The notes under the pieces were generated by a model, which did no database searches, was not told where the DNA came from, and saw nothing but the letters and a program-made list of their open reading frames with translations. Below are positions 23,714 through 32,101 of a stretch of DNA of 64,000 nucleotides, piece by piece; the stretch's first letter is position 1, and each line of letters opens with the position of its first letter. The position numbers and the translations under genes were made by a program. This DNA comes from Methanobacterium_D sp040373355. Its GTDB lineage: Archaea; Methanobacteriota; Methanobacteria; Methanobacteriales; Methanobacteriaceae. The stretch lies in contig NZ_CP166866.1 of assembly GCF_047495555.1 (NCBI RefSeq), positions 372,001-436,000 on the forward strand, written 5' to 3'.

Positions 23714-26170
23714 TTATTTTCCGAACTTTTCAGAACCTCTAATGGCAGATGTGATACTATCTCTTCCAAGGTATACTAATACAAGTATAGCTGCAATGAG
23801 TATCGCACTAGCTACAGGCACAACAGGTATTCCTGAAGTATTTGTAGTCTGTGCAGGGTTAGCATCTCCTAATGGAAGTCCTGGAGCTATTTCTGCTGGT
23901 GCTGCGGTCTGTTCTGTTATTCCGTTTGCTGCTTGAGCAATGGAAGCAGAAGCCATAGCGATTCCAGTTGAAATTCCTGAAACCATTCCCTTTCCTGTTC
24001 CTTGATTACATGGTTGAGGGCCCGGTGTAGGATCTACAGGCTTAACTGGAGCTACATAATTTAACACATATGATACAGGGTTTGCACGAACTGCGGTCAT
24101 AGCTGTTAAATCACTTTGTGCTATTTGTATTTCTTTTCTGATACTGTAAGCAGATAAAACTTTATTATAAGCTTCAGTACCCGGGAATCCCTTTTCTAAA
24201 TACCATAAACCCCAATACATAGTCCTATAGTAGTTATTATTTGGATTAGGTGTTTGTATAGCATTTACAATTGTACTGTTGTAATCAATGAGCATTGCGG
24301 TACCGGTATTTGTAACTGAGTTCCACCTAATGAATATACCTACTGCGTTAGCATCACTTGAAGAACTTTGCAATCCTGGTGTGAAGTATGTTCCCTCAGC
24401 AGGAGAGACTCCCAGTCCATGGATTAAAACTTGTTCTTTACAGTGTGCTGGAACACCCATGTAGATGTAATATTCGTTAGGTCCAAGAGGTAATGCTGTT
24501 TTCACGTAATTTGAAATTACATAACCTTGACTTAATCCAGAACCAGAACATCCACCATCACATGCAGGCCTTAAGAAGTCATAAGGCATGCCCACTGCCC
24601 AGTGATTAGCAAGACTTACTATATAGAAGTCCTGTTGAGCATATGACGGTTTACTATAGGTATATGCATTGAATACAGCTTCAGACTTTATATATCCTGT
24701 TGTTCCTTTATCTCCAGCTAAGTTAGCCCCACTTATGTCAAATACATTATAATCTGCACCATTATAATTTACAGGGACTACATTACCTGAAGCATCTACA
24801 AGTACAGCATTTAATGGCCCATTAGTACTGGTAGGTTTTTTAACAAATACGAACCATAGTGGAGTTTGTGAACCTCTCTTAAGACTAAATAAATTTTCTA
24901 ATTTAAGTCCAGGAATACCACTGATAACTCCATCTAAAGCACCAGATGTTAATCCATTTACCTGTGAATATCCTGCAGAAGTTATGACCAAATCATTTGC
25001 ATTTAATGTTCCAAGACCTTGTGCTGTAAATGCATTATTAGCTGCAGTTACTGCATTTTGACCAGTAGTAGACATTGCTGCATAATTATCTACAGGTTTA
25101 ACGTTATTATATCCGTTCCAGACAGGTGTAGATCCTGCTAAGTTCATTATGTAAGTTCTATCAGTTCCATTTTCCCATAGGTAGTCAAAGTTAGCTTTAT
25201 TAATTGTAGCTAATTTTTGTATAGACATAAGGGAACTTGCATCAGTATTTAATTTACCTAAAAGCCAGTTGTTGAACTGAATTTCGCTTAAGGTACCTGC
25301 AACTACTGTACCAAAGTTTATCCTGTTTTGGGCATTTAATGTCCAGTAAGCAAGGTTTCCTGAAACTGCTCCTGTATCCCACCAGATATAAACATTATCG
25401 TTTGGATATCCGTTACTCATACCATAGAAGTTATAATATTTGGTTTTACCTGATGTAGCCCATTTTAATGGTGTATCATCCATTATAAACATTGGTACAT
25501 TATCATCTCCACCGCCAGGAGATACTAGTACGTGGTATGACTGATCGTTTTCAGTAAGTGGGTAATTTTTTACAAAATTCTGTGACATTGAATAAGCGCT
25601 TATGAGTCCTTCGGAAACACCACCACTTTGTCCAGCAATTTTTAAAAGATCTTTAGGAGCCCCATTCTTCCATGCAAATGCAATACCAAGTAATTCAAAC
25701 GCGTTGTTACCTAACTGTTGTTTGGCAGCGTTGAATTCGCTTTCGGTCATTGTATCATAGAAAAAGATAGGATTACTCATAGCTATAGCATAGGATGAAC
25801 CAGATGCTGTTGCAGTATATTTTTTTGCCAATAAGGTAGTACTGCTTACTTTTTTAAAGTAAGTAAATTCCAGTGCACCATTAGGTTCATTTAGAGTTAC
25901 TAAATTCCCATTACCTGGAGTTATAGCACTAGTAGTGTCTACTACTCCCTGAAGACTATCTTCAGTTGTACCTCCTTTATATGATGCTGAACCTGCTGTT
26001 GTTATTAACAAAACATCGCCAAGACTGGTTGAATTTGTTATACCCAGGTCAGTACCTGCTCTGTTTGTAACATCAGTACCTATATCTTGGGTTTCAGTTG
26101 CTGAGACTGCCCCACATATTGCTAATGCAAAAATGAGTGCAACAGCCATAAATATTGTTTGTCGCTTCAT
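23714..26170 (-). CDS. Large secreted protein with duplicated FmdE-like segment and C-terminal anchor
   Basis: About 818 residues: a signal peptide (IFMAVALIFALAICGAVSA), a large extracellular part, a Pro/Ala/Thr-rich stalk, and a C-terminal transmembrane anchor (VASAILIAAILVLVYLG) with RGSEKFGK after it. Two segments look alike, at about 165-245 (AFAWKNGAPKDLLK ... GVSEGLISAYSMSQNFVKNYPL) and 545-620 (NHWAVGMPYDFLR ... GLSQGYVISNYVKTALPL). The pattern recalls the metal-binding domain shared with formylmethanofuran dehydrogenase subunit E (FmdE/COG5643-like), with CDGGC in the second copy. That relation is inferred from pattern. The second ATG (26170) is best spaced from GGAGGTGA. CATATCGAT lies about 105 bp upstream. 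Confidence 0.7.
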   Translation of the reverse strand: MKRQTIFMAVALIFALAICGAVSATETQDIGTDVTNRAGTDLGITNSTSLGDVLLITTAGSASYKGGTTEDSLQGVVDTTSAITPGNGNLVTLNEPNGALEFTYFKKVSSTTLLAKKYTATASGSSYAIAMSNPIFFYDTMTESEFNAAKQQLGNNAFELLGIAFAWKNGAPKDLLKIAGQSGGVSEGLISAYSMSQNFVKNYPLTENDQSYHVLVSPGGGDDNVPMFIMDDTPLKWATSGKTKYYNFYGMSNGYPNDNVYIWWDTGAVSGNLAYWTLNAQNRINFGTVVAGTLSEIQFNNWLLGKLNTDASSLMSIQKLATINKANFDYLWENGTDRTYIMNLAGSTPVWNGYNNVKPVDNYAAMSTTGQNAVTAANNAFTAQGLGTLNANDLVITSAGYSQVNGLTSGALDGVISGIPGLKLENLFSLKRGSQTPLWFVFVKKPTSTNGPLNAVLVDASGNVVPVNYNGADYNVFDISGANLAGDKGTTGYIKSEAVFNAYTYSKPSYAQQDFYIVSLANHWAVGMPYDFLRPACDGGCSGSGLSQGYVISNYVKTALPLGPNEYYIYMGVPAHCKEQVLIHGLGVSPAEGTYFTPGLQSSSSDANAVGIFIRWNSVTNTGTAMLIDYNSTIVNAIQTPNPNNNYYRTMYWGLWYLEKGFPGTEAYNKVLSAYSIRKEIQIAQSDLTAMTAVRANPVSYVLNYVAPVKPVDPTPGPQPCNQGTGKGMVSGISTGIAMASASIAQAANGITEQTAAPAEIAPGLPLGDANPAQTTNTSGIPVVPVASAILIAAILVLVYLGRDSITSAIRGSEKFGK

Positions 26171-26180
26171 CATTTCACCT

Positions 26181-26225
26181 CCAAAAAATTTTTTATTTTT
26201 TGGGCCACAAAATTATAAATTTTGT
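26181..26225. repeat. Hairpin pair at the start of the large surface protein gene
   Basis: In the direction of the minus-strand gene, ACAAAATT-ATA-AATTTTGT (26207-26225) is followed by CCAAAAAAT/ATTTTTTGG (26181-26203), which runs straight into the GGAGGTG ribosome binding site. The fwdH/fwdF junction has the same arrangement. Confidence 0.7.
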
Positions 26226-26274
26226 AGGCTCCTTTTTTATTGTGAAAATTAGTTTAATGAATTACATATATATA

Positions 26275-26283
26275 CATATCGAT
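26275..26283. promoter_or_regulatory. CATATCGAT motif upstream of the large surface protein gene
   Basis: CATATCGAT is preceded by ACATATATATA. Read toward the gene it is ATCGATATG followed by a TATA run, the same layout as at 17176, which serves the other surface protein gene. Confidence 0.65.
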
Positions 26284-26348
26284 CTAAAAAGTCGGTGATT
26301 TAAAAATAATAAAATAAAATAAAAATAAAATAAAAAATAGTCCAAATA

Positions 26349-27359
26349 CTAAGCGTTTTGATCCATTAATGTCGAAATACGTTTCTGCCATGACTTAGAA
26401 CGTATATTATTAATATTTATTTTATCCCGCTTAATAACAATACAGTTTTGAGGACATGCTTTATCACATGCGCCACAAAGTACACATAAGTCTGGATTTA
26501 TGCTGGATTTATTGTCAACAATACTTACTGCATTACATGGACAAACATCCTGACATGCGTGGCATGATTCACCTTTACATTCTGAAGACTCATCCAAATA
26601 TATTTCTCCTTCAAATGGCTTGGTTACAACCACTGCATCTTTTGGACAAATTTCCTGACACCATCCGCAGTTTACACATGCCTCATCATCTAAAACAATG
26701 CTTCCACTAACTTCAGGCTTTTCAATTTCATCGCTGTGCATACAGGTAGAACATATTATTCTTACTGCATCTTCTGGACATACACGCTTACAAAGGCCAC
26801 AATAGACACATTTTAATTCATCTATACTAATTCCACTTGCTATTTGAGGACTATCTGAGCTTGGATTCTTTGAATCCATAGATATTGCGTCTGCAGGACA
26901 CATTTCTTCACACATTCCACAATATATACATTTATCTTCATCTATGTCTGCTTCACCCATTACAAGGCTTGATCTATCTGGCATTAATTTTTTCATATAA
27001 ATCGCATCTTGTGGACAAGCAGATACACAATTTCCACAGTATGCACATGCATCTTCATCAATTTCAGCTTCATGTTCCCATTTTGGATAAGCATCAAGGT
27101 TCTTTATATTTTCATCGCCAATTTTACATTCTAATGCATCAAATGGACATGCAGATGCGCAAAGTCCGCATAAAACGCACTTATCTTTGTTTAAATTGAC
27201 ATAATCCATTTTGACAAGCCCTCTTGCTATTGGAAGTACAGGACCAAGTCTTAGAGCTTCGGTAGGGCAAATATCAGTACAGATACCGCATCCCACACAT
27301 TTCTCATTTTTATGTTCTAGAGAACGTTTTTCATCACCGTTTCTCTCTACAGATGCCAT
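26349..27359 (-). CDS. FwdF-like polyferredoxin (second copy)
   Basis: A 336-residue polyferredoxin with eight [4Fe-4S] motifs, colinear with the FwdF of the fwd operon (CVGCGICTDICP, CVLCGLCASACP, CAYCGNCVSACP, CIYCGMCEEMCP, CVYCGLCKRVCP, CVNCGWCQEICP, then CKGESCHACQDVCPC and CVLCGACDKACP). Cluster 7 has altered spacing (CX4C instead of CX2C). It lacks the Lys/Ala tail of FwdF. No other fwd/fmd catalytic subunit is nearby; a small ferredoxin gene precedes it by 5 bp. It may replace FwdF under other metal supply or serve a separate Fwd/Hdr-type complex. Confidence 0.85.
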   Translation of the reverse strand: MASVERNGDEKRSLEHKNEKCVGCGICTDICPTEALRLGPVLPIARGLVKMDYVNLNKDKCVLCGLCASACPFDALECKIGDENIKNLDAYPKWEHEAEIDEDACAYCGNCVSACPQDAIYMKKLMPDRSSLVMGEADIDEDKCIYCGMCEEMCPADAISMDSKNPSSDSPQIASGISIDELKCVYCGLCKRVCPEDAVRIICSTCMHSDEIEKPEVSGSIVLDDEACVNCGWCQEICPKDAVVVTKPFEGEIYLDESSECKGESCHACQDVCPCNAVSIVDNKSSINPDLCVLCGACDKACPQNCIVIKRDKININNIRSKSWQKRISTLMDQNA

Positions 27360-27364
27360 TTTAA

Positions 27365-27556
27365 TCAGCTCTTAGCTATTGCTTGATTTGGGCAGTTTTG
27401 AATGCATAAATCGCAGTCGTCACAGTTTTCAGGGGCTAAAACAACGTCTCCACCTTCATCAACTAGTGCACCTTTCTCACATATCTTTATGCATAATCCT
27501 TCTCCAGGACAGTTTTCGATTTTTCCGCATTTTTCAGTGTCTATAGTTACTGGCAT
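27365..27556 (-). CDS. Small ferredoxin with one canonical and one unusual Fe-S motif
   Basis: A 63-residue ferredoxin. The second half has a standard CDDCDLCIQNCP motif. The first half has C-X5-C-X5-C-X3-C (CGKIENCPGEGLCIKIC), wider than the usual CxxCxxCxxxC, so the first cluster may be a [3Fe-4S] or an atypical [4Fe-4S]. GGAGTGATC precedes the ATG. It is cotranscribed with the polyferredoxin and has the divergent kinase-like gene upstream, with the CATATCG inverted repeat between them. Confidence 0.8.
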   Translation of the reverse strand: MPVTIDTEKCGKIENCPGEGLCIKICEKGALVDEGGDVVLAPENCDDCDLCIQNCPNQAIAKS

Positions 27557-27593
27557 ATGATCACTCCTAAATTATTTTGATGATATGAATTTG

Positions 27594-27617
27594 CGATATG
27601 AACATATAAACATATCG
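27594..27617. promoter_or_regulatory. CGATATG-N10-CATATCG inverted repeat in a divergent promoter region
   Basis: CGATATG (27594-27600) and CATATCG (27611-27617) are perfect inverted half-sites separated by AACATATAAA. It lies between the ferredoxin/polyferredoxin operon (left, minus) and the kinase-like gene (right, plus), so one dimeric regulator could control both. It is the most symmetric copy of the motif in the window and defines the half-site as CATATCG. Confidence 0.75.
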
Positions 27618-27659
27618 AATTATAAAATATTGAATATGAAATGAAGGTGATACTTAAAA

Positions 27660-28310
27660 ATGAAAGAAGTAATTATAGACAAAAAATTTGAAATCATGGA
27701 ACGTTTTCCAAGCTATAGAAATGAATCATATAAGATCAAATTCACATCTGATAATAATCATTTATTTGCAGTCTTGAAAGTATATTCTAACACTGAAAAA
27801 TGCTTAATAGAATATAAAAATCTTATAGAATTATCCAATAATGGCATTAAAGTTCCAGAAGTGCTTGAAAAACATGATAATAAATTATTTTTAGAATATA
27901 TTGGAGGAAATCTAGTAAATGAACTTATAGAAAAGCAGCATATTGGAAACTGGATTGAAAAATTTGCATGGTGGATGAGTAATATTCATCGAATAGAAAG
28001 CTCTAAAGGTAGATTTTTAAAAGATGATTGTAATCTACGCAATTTCATATGGAATAATGACCAGATATATGGCCTTGACTTTGAAAAAAGAGTTTATGGA
28101 AATCCAGATAGAGATATCGGAGATATATGTTTTTTTATTCTTACTAATTCTCCTTCATGGACAGATAAGAAAAAAATCATTACCCAGAGATTTATAAATG
28201 CATATGAATTATATTCTGGAAATAGAGTACATAATATAGATAATTTAATAGAAAAAAGTGCTCAAAAAGCTAAATTACGCCGTGGAAAATATAGAAAAGA
28301 ATTAGTTTAA
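27660..28310 (+). CDS. Small kinase-like protein (RIO/aminoglycoside phosphotransferase type)
   Basis: A 216-residue protein of the protein-kinase-like fold. Residues FAVLKVYS with lysine (about 41) fit the beta-3 lysine, LFLEYIGGNLV the hinge, DDCNLRNFIW (about 120-129) the catalytic D-x4-N loop, and GLDFEKRV the DFG-equivalent metal site. The C-terminus is basic (KLRRGKYRKEL). It is close in size to Bud32-like or phosphotransferase kinases, but the substrate is unknown. It is placed between the CATATCG dyad and mobB, 61 bp before mobB and on the same strand, suggesting a role linked to Mo/W cofactor metabolism. Confidence 0.65.
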   Translation: MKEVIIDKKFEIMERFPSYRNESYKIKFTSDNNHLFAVLKVYSNTEKCLIEYKNLIELSNNGIKVPEVLEKHDNKLFLEYIGGNLVNELIEKQHIGNWIEKFAWWMSNIHRIESSKGRFLKDDCNLRNFIWNNDQIYGLDFEKRVYGNPDRDIGDICFFILTNSPSWTDKKKIITQRFINAYELYSGNRVHNIDNLIEKSAQKAKLRRGKYRKELV

Positions 28311-28371
28311 AATAAATAAAAATTATATTGATAAAAATTAAAATATTATAAATCAAAGTAAAGGTGTTATC

Positions 28372-29091
28372 ATGAAAATTATTAGTGTTGTAGGTACTAA
28401 GGATACTGGAAAAACCACCCTGGTTGTTAAAATTATCAAAGAACTTGTAAATCGAGGATTTAAAGTTGGAAGTATGAAACATATGCATGAAAGTTTTGAT
28501 GTTGAAGGTAGAGATACTTGGAAACATAAAGAAGCTGGTGCAGAACTTGTAGTGGGTTCAGCAGATGAGACATTCTTTCTTATAAATCAAAAATTGGACA
28601 TAGAAAATCTATTAACCCAAAGTGAATGTCTTTTAAATCTTGATTATATGGTAATTGAAGGCCTTAAATTTTCAAATTATGCTAAAATATCAGTTTCTGA
28701 TTTTGAGGATGAATTTACAATAGCTAAAATTAATGCTAAAGAAATTGATGATAAAAGCTTAAAGGAACTTGTAGATTTAGTAGAAGAACGTGCCTACGGA
28801 ATTTTGCCTTATATGGATTGTAAAGATTGTGATTATGATAGCTGTAAAGAAATGGCAAAGGCAGCAGCTAAAGGAGAAATCAATGAACAAGTCTGCGTAA
28901 TGAAGAAAATGAAAGATATAGAACTTAGAGTTGATGGAAAATCAATCCCAATGAACCCATTTGTTCAAAAATTTGTTCAAAACACCACATTAGGTATGAT
29001 ATCCTCTTTACGTGGAGAATCATTAAAAGATTTTGAAGGTAAAAAAGTTGAATTAATAATAAAAGGAGGCACAATTGATAAAAAATATTAG
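28372..29091 (+). CDS. mobB: Molybdopterin-guanine dinucleotide biosynthesis adapter MobB, extended form
   Basis: A 239-residue P-loop GTPase-like protein. Walker A GTKDTGKTT is at about 8-16, followed by VGSMKHMHESFDVEGRDTWKHKEAGA, the MobB signature. MobB assists MobA in attaching GMP to molybdopterin, the cofactor type used by Fwd/Fdh. Beyond the usual MobB core (about 160 residues) is an extension with four cysteines, CKDCDYDSC and a later C (about 160-184), a likely [4Fe-4S] site seen in archaeal MobB-like proteins, and a small beta tail. Follows the kinase-like gene. Confidence 0.88.
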   Translation: MKIISVVGTKDTGKTTLVVKIIKELVNRGFKVGSMKHMHESFDVEGRDTWKHKEAGAELVVGSADETFFLINQKLDIENLLTQSECLLNLDYMVIEGLKFSNYAKISVSDFEDEFTIAKINAKEIDDKSLKELVDLVEERAYGILPYMDCKDCDYDSCKEMAKAAAKGEINEQVCVMKKMKDIELRVDGKSIPMNPFVQKFVQNTTLGMISSLRGESLKDFEGKKVELIIKGGTIDKKY

Positions 29092-29268
29092 TGCCCACAT
29101 TATTTCTTTTTTCATTCCCTATTTTCTCTTATTTTATAAATTAACCCTTTAAACGAGGATCATTTTTTATTGCTTTTTATTTTAATTAGTTAAGAATTTA
29201 ATGAGATTTAGTAATAATTATATCTAATTAAAGTAATAATATTAATAGAAAAGTAAGGAGAGATAAAC

Positions 29269-29610
29269 ATGCACGAATTACCAAATAATTATAAAAGTAT
29301 AACACAAAGGTATAAAGAATATGGAAATGCTCTGGATGAATTAGGAAAAGCAGCTAAAGCATCAGGGCCTTTAAATGAAAAAGAATGTCATCTTATCCAG
29401 CTTGCAGCCTCTGCAGCTATACGATCAGAGGGAGGAGTTCACAGCCATGCCCGGAGAGCGATGATGAATGGAGCTACTGAAGAAGAGGTATATCACGCAG
29501 TTCTTATATTAACAAATACTATAGGTTATCCAAATATTGCAGCAGCCATTTCATGGGTTGATGACATTGTAGAAGGTTCTGAATGTTCAACTACCCCACT
29601 GTCTAAATAA
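29269..29610 (+). CDS. Carboxymuconolactone decarboxylase family protein (AhpD-like, lacking CxxC)
   Basis: A 113-residue alpha-helical CMD-family protein with the core LIQLAASAAIRSEGGVHSHARRAMMNGATEEEVYHAVLILT. AhpD-type members use a CxxC pair for peroxide defence; here the position reads GGVHSHARRA, so the redox cysteines are missing and only the histidine is kept. It is therefore not a functional AhpD-like disulfide reductase and is of unknown activity. SD AAGGAGAG precedes the ATG. It sits between mobB and fdhD. Confidence 0.82.
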   Translation: MHELPNNYKSITQRYKEYGNALDELGKAAKASGPLNEKECHLIQLAASAAIRSEGGVHSHARRAMMNGATEEEVYHAVLILTNTIGYPNIAAAISWVDDIVEGSECSTTPLSK

Positions 29611-29773
29611 GAGAATTTAATTAAAATTATTTTTCCCTTTTAGATATTTTAGAATTCTTTTTTTAACTAGATCTTTCTTGATAAATTTATTTTTAAACAA
29701 AATAGCAATTTAAATAAAATAGATAAAGTTAATAAATAATATAATAATTTTAAATTTCTTTTGAGGTAATATC

Positions 29774-30526
29774 ATGCCTGAGATGGTCAAAAAAATAAAT
29801 GCAATACGAGTAGATGAAGAAGCCCATGAAATAGAGGAAATCATAAGTGACGATCAAGAAATAAAAATTATGGTAAATAAAACTGTAATTGGCACTTTTT
29901 CAATGAGCCCTGCAAATTTAAAAGAATTTGTTATTGGTTATTTACTTGGTGAAGGTTTATTAAGCTCTAAAGATGACATATCTAAACTAAAAATTGAGGA
30001 TAAACTCATTGAAGTTGAAACTGATCTTGCTGATTTTGATTTAAGACGTGAACTTGTAATGAGTTCTGATTGTTTTGGTGGAATGAGAAGTAAAATAGAT
30101 TTAACAAAAAAAGTTGAATCAGACCATAAAATAACAAAAGAAATGGTATTAGAAGCCTCAAAGAAATTAAGAGAAAGTTCAAGTATATGGAGTGCTACTG
30201 GAGGAACTCACATTGCTGCACTTGTAACTGAAGATGACTTTATTGCCATTGAAGATGTCAGCCGACATGTAGCCATAGATAAAGTAGTGGGAGCTGCAGA
30301 ACTTCGAGGAATTGACTTTTCAAATTGTTTTATGTTCTCAAGCGGTAGAATGCCTGGCGACATGATTATAAAGATTGCAAGAATAGGAATACCCATAATA
30401 GCATCAAAATCAGCCCCTACATCCTCTGGTTATATGGTGGGAGAAGAAGCAAATGTTACCATAATTGGATTTGTAAGGGGAAAGAGATTTAATATATATA
30501 CTCATCCAGAACGAGTTATATATTAA
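29774..30526 (+). CDS. fdhD: FdhD, sulfurtransferase for Mo/W bis-MGD enzymes
   Basis: FdhD passes sulfur to the molybdenum or tungsten cofactor of formate dehydrogenases. The 250-residue protein has the family regions LKEFVIGYLLGEGL, SIWSATGGTHIAAL, EDVSRHVAIDKVVG and ASKSAPTSSGYMVGEEANVTIIGFVRG. The loop that carries CxxC in E. coli FdhD reads SSDCFGG here, with a single cysteine. A family variant or altered mechanism is possible. GAGGTAATATC precedes the ATG. It belongs to the Mo/W island. Confidence 0.9.
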   Translation: MPEMVKKINAIRVDEEAHEIEEIISDDQEIKIMVNKTVIGTFSMSPANLKEFVIGYLLGEGLLSSKDDISKLKIEDKLIEVETDLADFDLRRELVMSSDCFGGMRSKIDLTKKVESDHKITKEMVLEASKKLRESSSIWSATGGTHIAALVTEDDFIAIEDVSRHVAIDKVVGAAELRGIDFSNCFMFSSGRMPGDMIIKIARIGIPIIASKSAPTSSGYMVGEEANVTIIGFVRGKRFNIYTHPERVIY

Positions 30527-30547
30527 AATAAATTTATTTTTGGCTAT

Positions 30548-31273
30548 TTAGAGTCCTGAATGGCCTACTGGATATATATAGAGCGTTTTTTCATTACTTG
30601 GTAAATTTAATATCGTATGAACCTGGTCATCTTTAAATGAGCCTAAAGCAACAGTAGCTAATCCTCTGGATTCTACAACAAGATATATATTCTGTCCAGC
30701 ATGTCCTGCTTCCATATCTACAAAACGGGTGCTCAATTTTTCATCTTTATACTTATCTATCATTTTCTGGTAGTTTCCAGTGATTATGATATTTACAGGT
30801 GCTTCTTTTACCCATGGCTGTCCGTTTGCAGCCTGTGATAAATCAGAACGTACATCATTTCCCAAAATTTGATCTAATGCATGGTTAAATGGATTGTAAT
30901 GATATACTCCTTCGTTTAGCCCATTCACGCCCCCTTTACCTACTAAAATATATACTTCAAGAGGATAAGTATGTCCACCTGATGGAACAGTTCTAAATTT
31001 AGTTGTTTGGTCTGTAATCCCTTGAGCAGCCCACATGAGCTGTGAAACATCCTGTAGAGTTAAAGATTCATTTGTATATCTCCTAACAGATCTCCTATCA
31101 TGAATAGCCTGTTCAACAGACACTGTTCCATTTATTTGAGGTTCGGGGAGTTTAACTGTACCTGTAACTACTATCTGATTTGTTTCTGCAGACTTAGGCC
31201 AGACCAGATAAGCAACAGTTACTGCAAGTAAAATAATTAAGATTATTAAAGCTGTTCTTCCCTTTGTAGACAT
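30548..31273 (-). CDS. Membrane-anchored SagB-type nitroreductase family protein
   Basis: A 241-residue protein with an N-terminal transmembrane anchor (ALIILIILLAVTVAYLVW) and an FMN-dependent nitroreductase domain: RRSVRRYTNESLTLQDVSQLMWAAQGIT at the N-terminal flavin site, FRTVPSGGHTYPLEVYILV, and HAGQNIYLVVESRGLATVALGSF at the C-terminus. The arrangement matches the SagB/ThcOx-like subgroup, which oxidises azolines in peptide maturation, but most archaeal members have no known substrate. The domain would face outside the cell. Its stop is convergent with fdhD. Confidence 0.85.
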   Translation of the reverse strand: MSTKGRTALIILIILLAVTVAYLVWPKSAETNQIVVTGTVKLPEPQINGTVSVEQAIHDRRSVRRYTNESLTLQDVSQLMWAAQGITDQTTKFRTVPSGGHTYPLEVYILVGKGGVNGLNEGVYHYNPFNHALDQILGNDVRSDLSQAANGQPWVKEAPVNIIITGNYQKMIDKYKDEKLSTRFVDMEAGHAGQNIYLVVESRGLATVALGSFKDDQVHTILNLPSNEKTLYIYPVGHSGL

Positions 31274-31309
31274 TCTATCTCCTTAACAAAACATAAAAGA
31301 GTATTTAGA

Positions 31310-31894
31310 TTATTCCAAGACTGTATGTCTAGCTTTTAAATCATCTTCTGTTTTACCCATTTTATTCATAAGCTCCGCTATTACTCCTTCAAGAAATATA
31401 AGAGTTGAAACTTCGAATAATGTACCAAGAGGAGCTAAAGGCTGATGTTTACCGTTTATCTGCCGTTTAATGTAATCTTTTTCTGAATCAATTTTAGTTC
31501 TACCTTTGATATGTATAATTAAATCAGAAAGTATTCCTAATGTTGAATCATCATAAGAAGTTACTGCAATGACCTTTGCACCCCTTTTTCTGCTTATTGT
31601 AGCAGTACTTATAATAAAGCTTGTTTCTCCTGACCCTGAAATTGCAAGTAGACAATCATCTGAATTTATAGCCGGAGTTATTGTTTCTCCTACAACATAA
31701 ACACTAATTCCAAGATGCATTAATCTCATTGCAAATGCCCTTGCAACCAGTCCTGACCTTCCAAGACCAATTATAAAGACGTTATTTGCAGAAATTAGCA
31801 TATCAATCATGTCAGAAATGCGATCTTCCTCTATTTCAGCTGCTACATCTTTTACGTTGTCTATTATTTCCTCTATGGCATCATTTATAATCAT
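31310..31894 (-). CDS. hxlB: 6-phospho-3-hexuloisomerase
   Basis: A 194-residue SIS-domain protein with MIDMLISANNVFIIGLGRSGLVARAFAMRLMHLG, ETITPAINSDDCLLAISGSGETSFIISTA and IAVTSYDDSTLGILSDLIIHIKGR, typical of PHI. In archaea the enzyme acts with 3-hexulose-6-phosphate synthase to make ribulose 5-phosphate from fructose 6-phosphate (reverse RuMP pathway). The synthase is not in the window. A GGTGAAAAA site precedes the ATG. Confidence 0.88.
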   Translation of the reverse strand: MIINDAIEEIIDNVKDVAAEIEEDRISDMIDMLISANNVFIIGLGRSGLVARAFAMRLMHLGISVYVVGETITPAINSDDCLLAISGSGETSFIISTATISRKRGAKVIAVTSYDDSTLGILSDLIIHIKGRTKIDSEKDYIKRQINGKHQPLAPLGTLFEVSTLIFLEGVIAELMNKMGKTEDDLKARHTVLE

Positions 31895-32101
31895 TTTTTC
31901 ACCGGCCGTAACTTGTCTTCACTATAGTATGGTAAATCCATATAAATACTGATTTTGATTATATTAATCTATTATATAATTATCTATTGATCTAATCCTA
32001 AATGATTTTAATTATTATAAAAGCACATTAAAGAATTATACCTCCTAAAAATGAAACATTTTCTAATTAAAAATTTAAATAATTTAAATTGATGTGATTA
32101 C

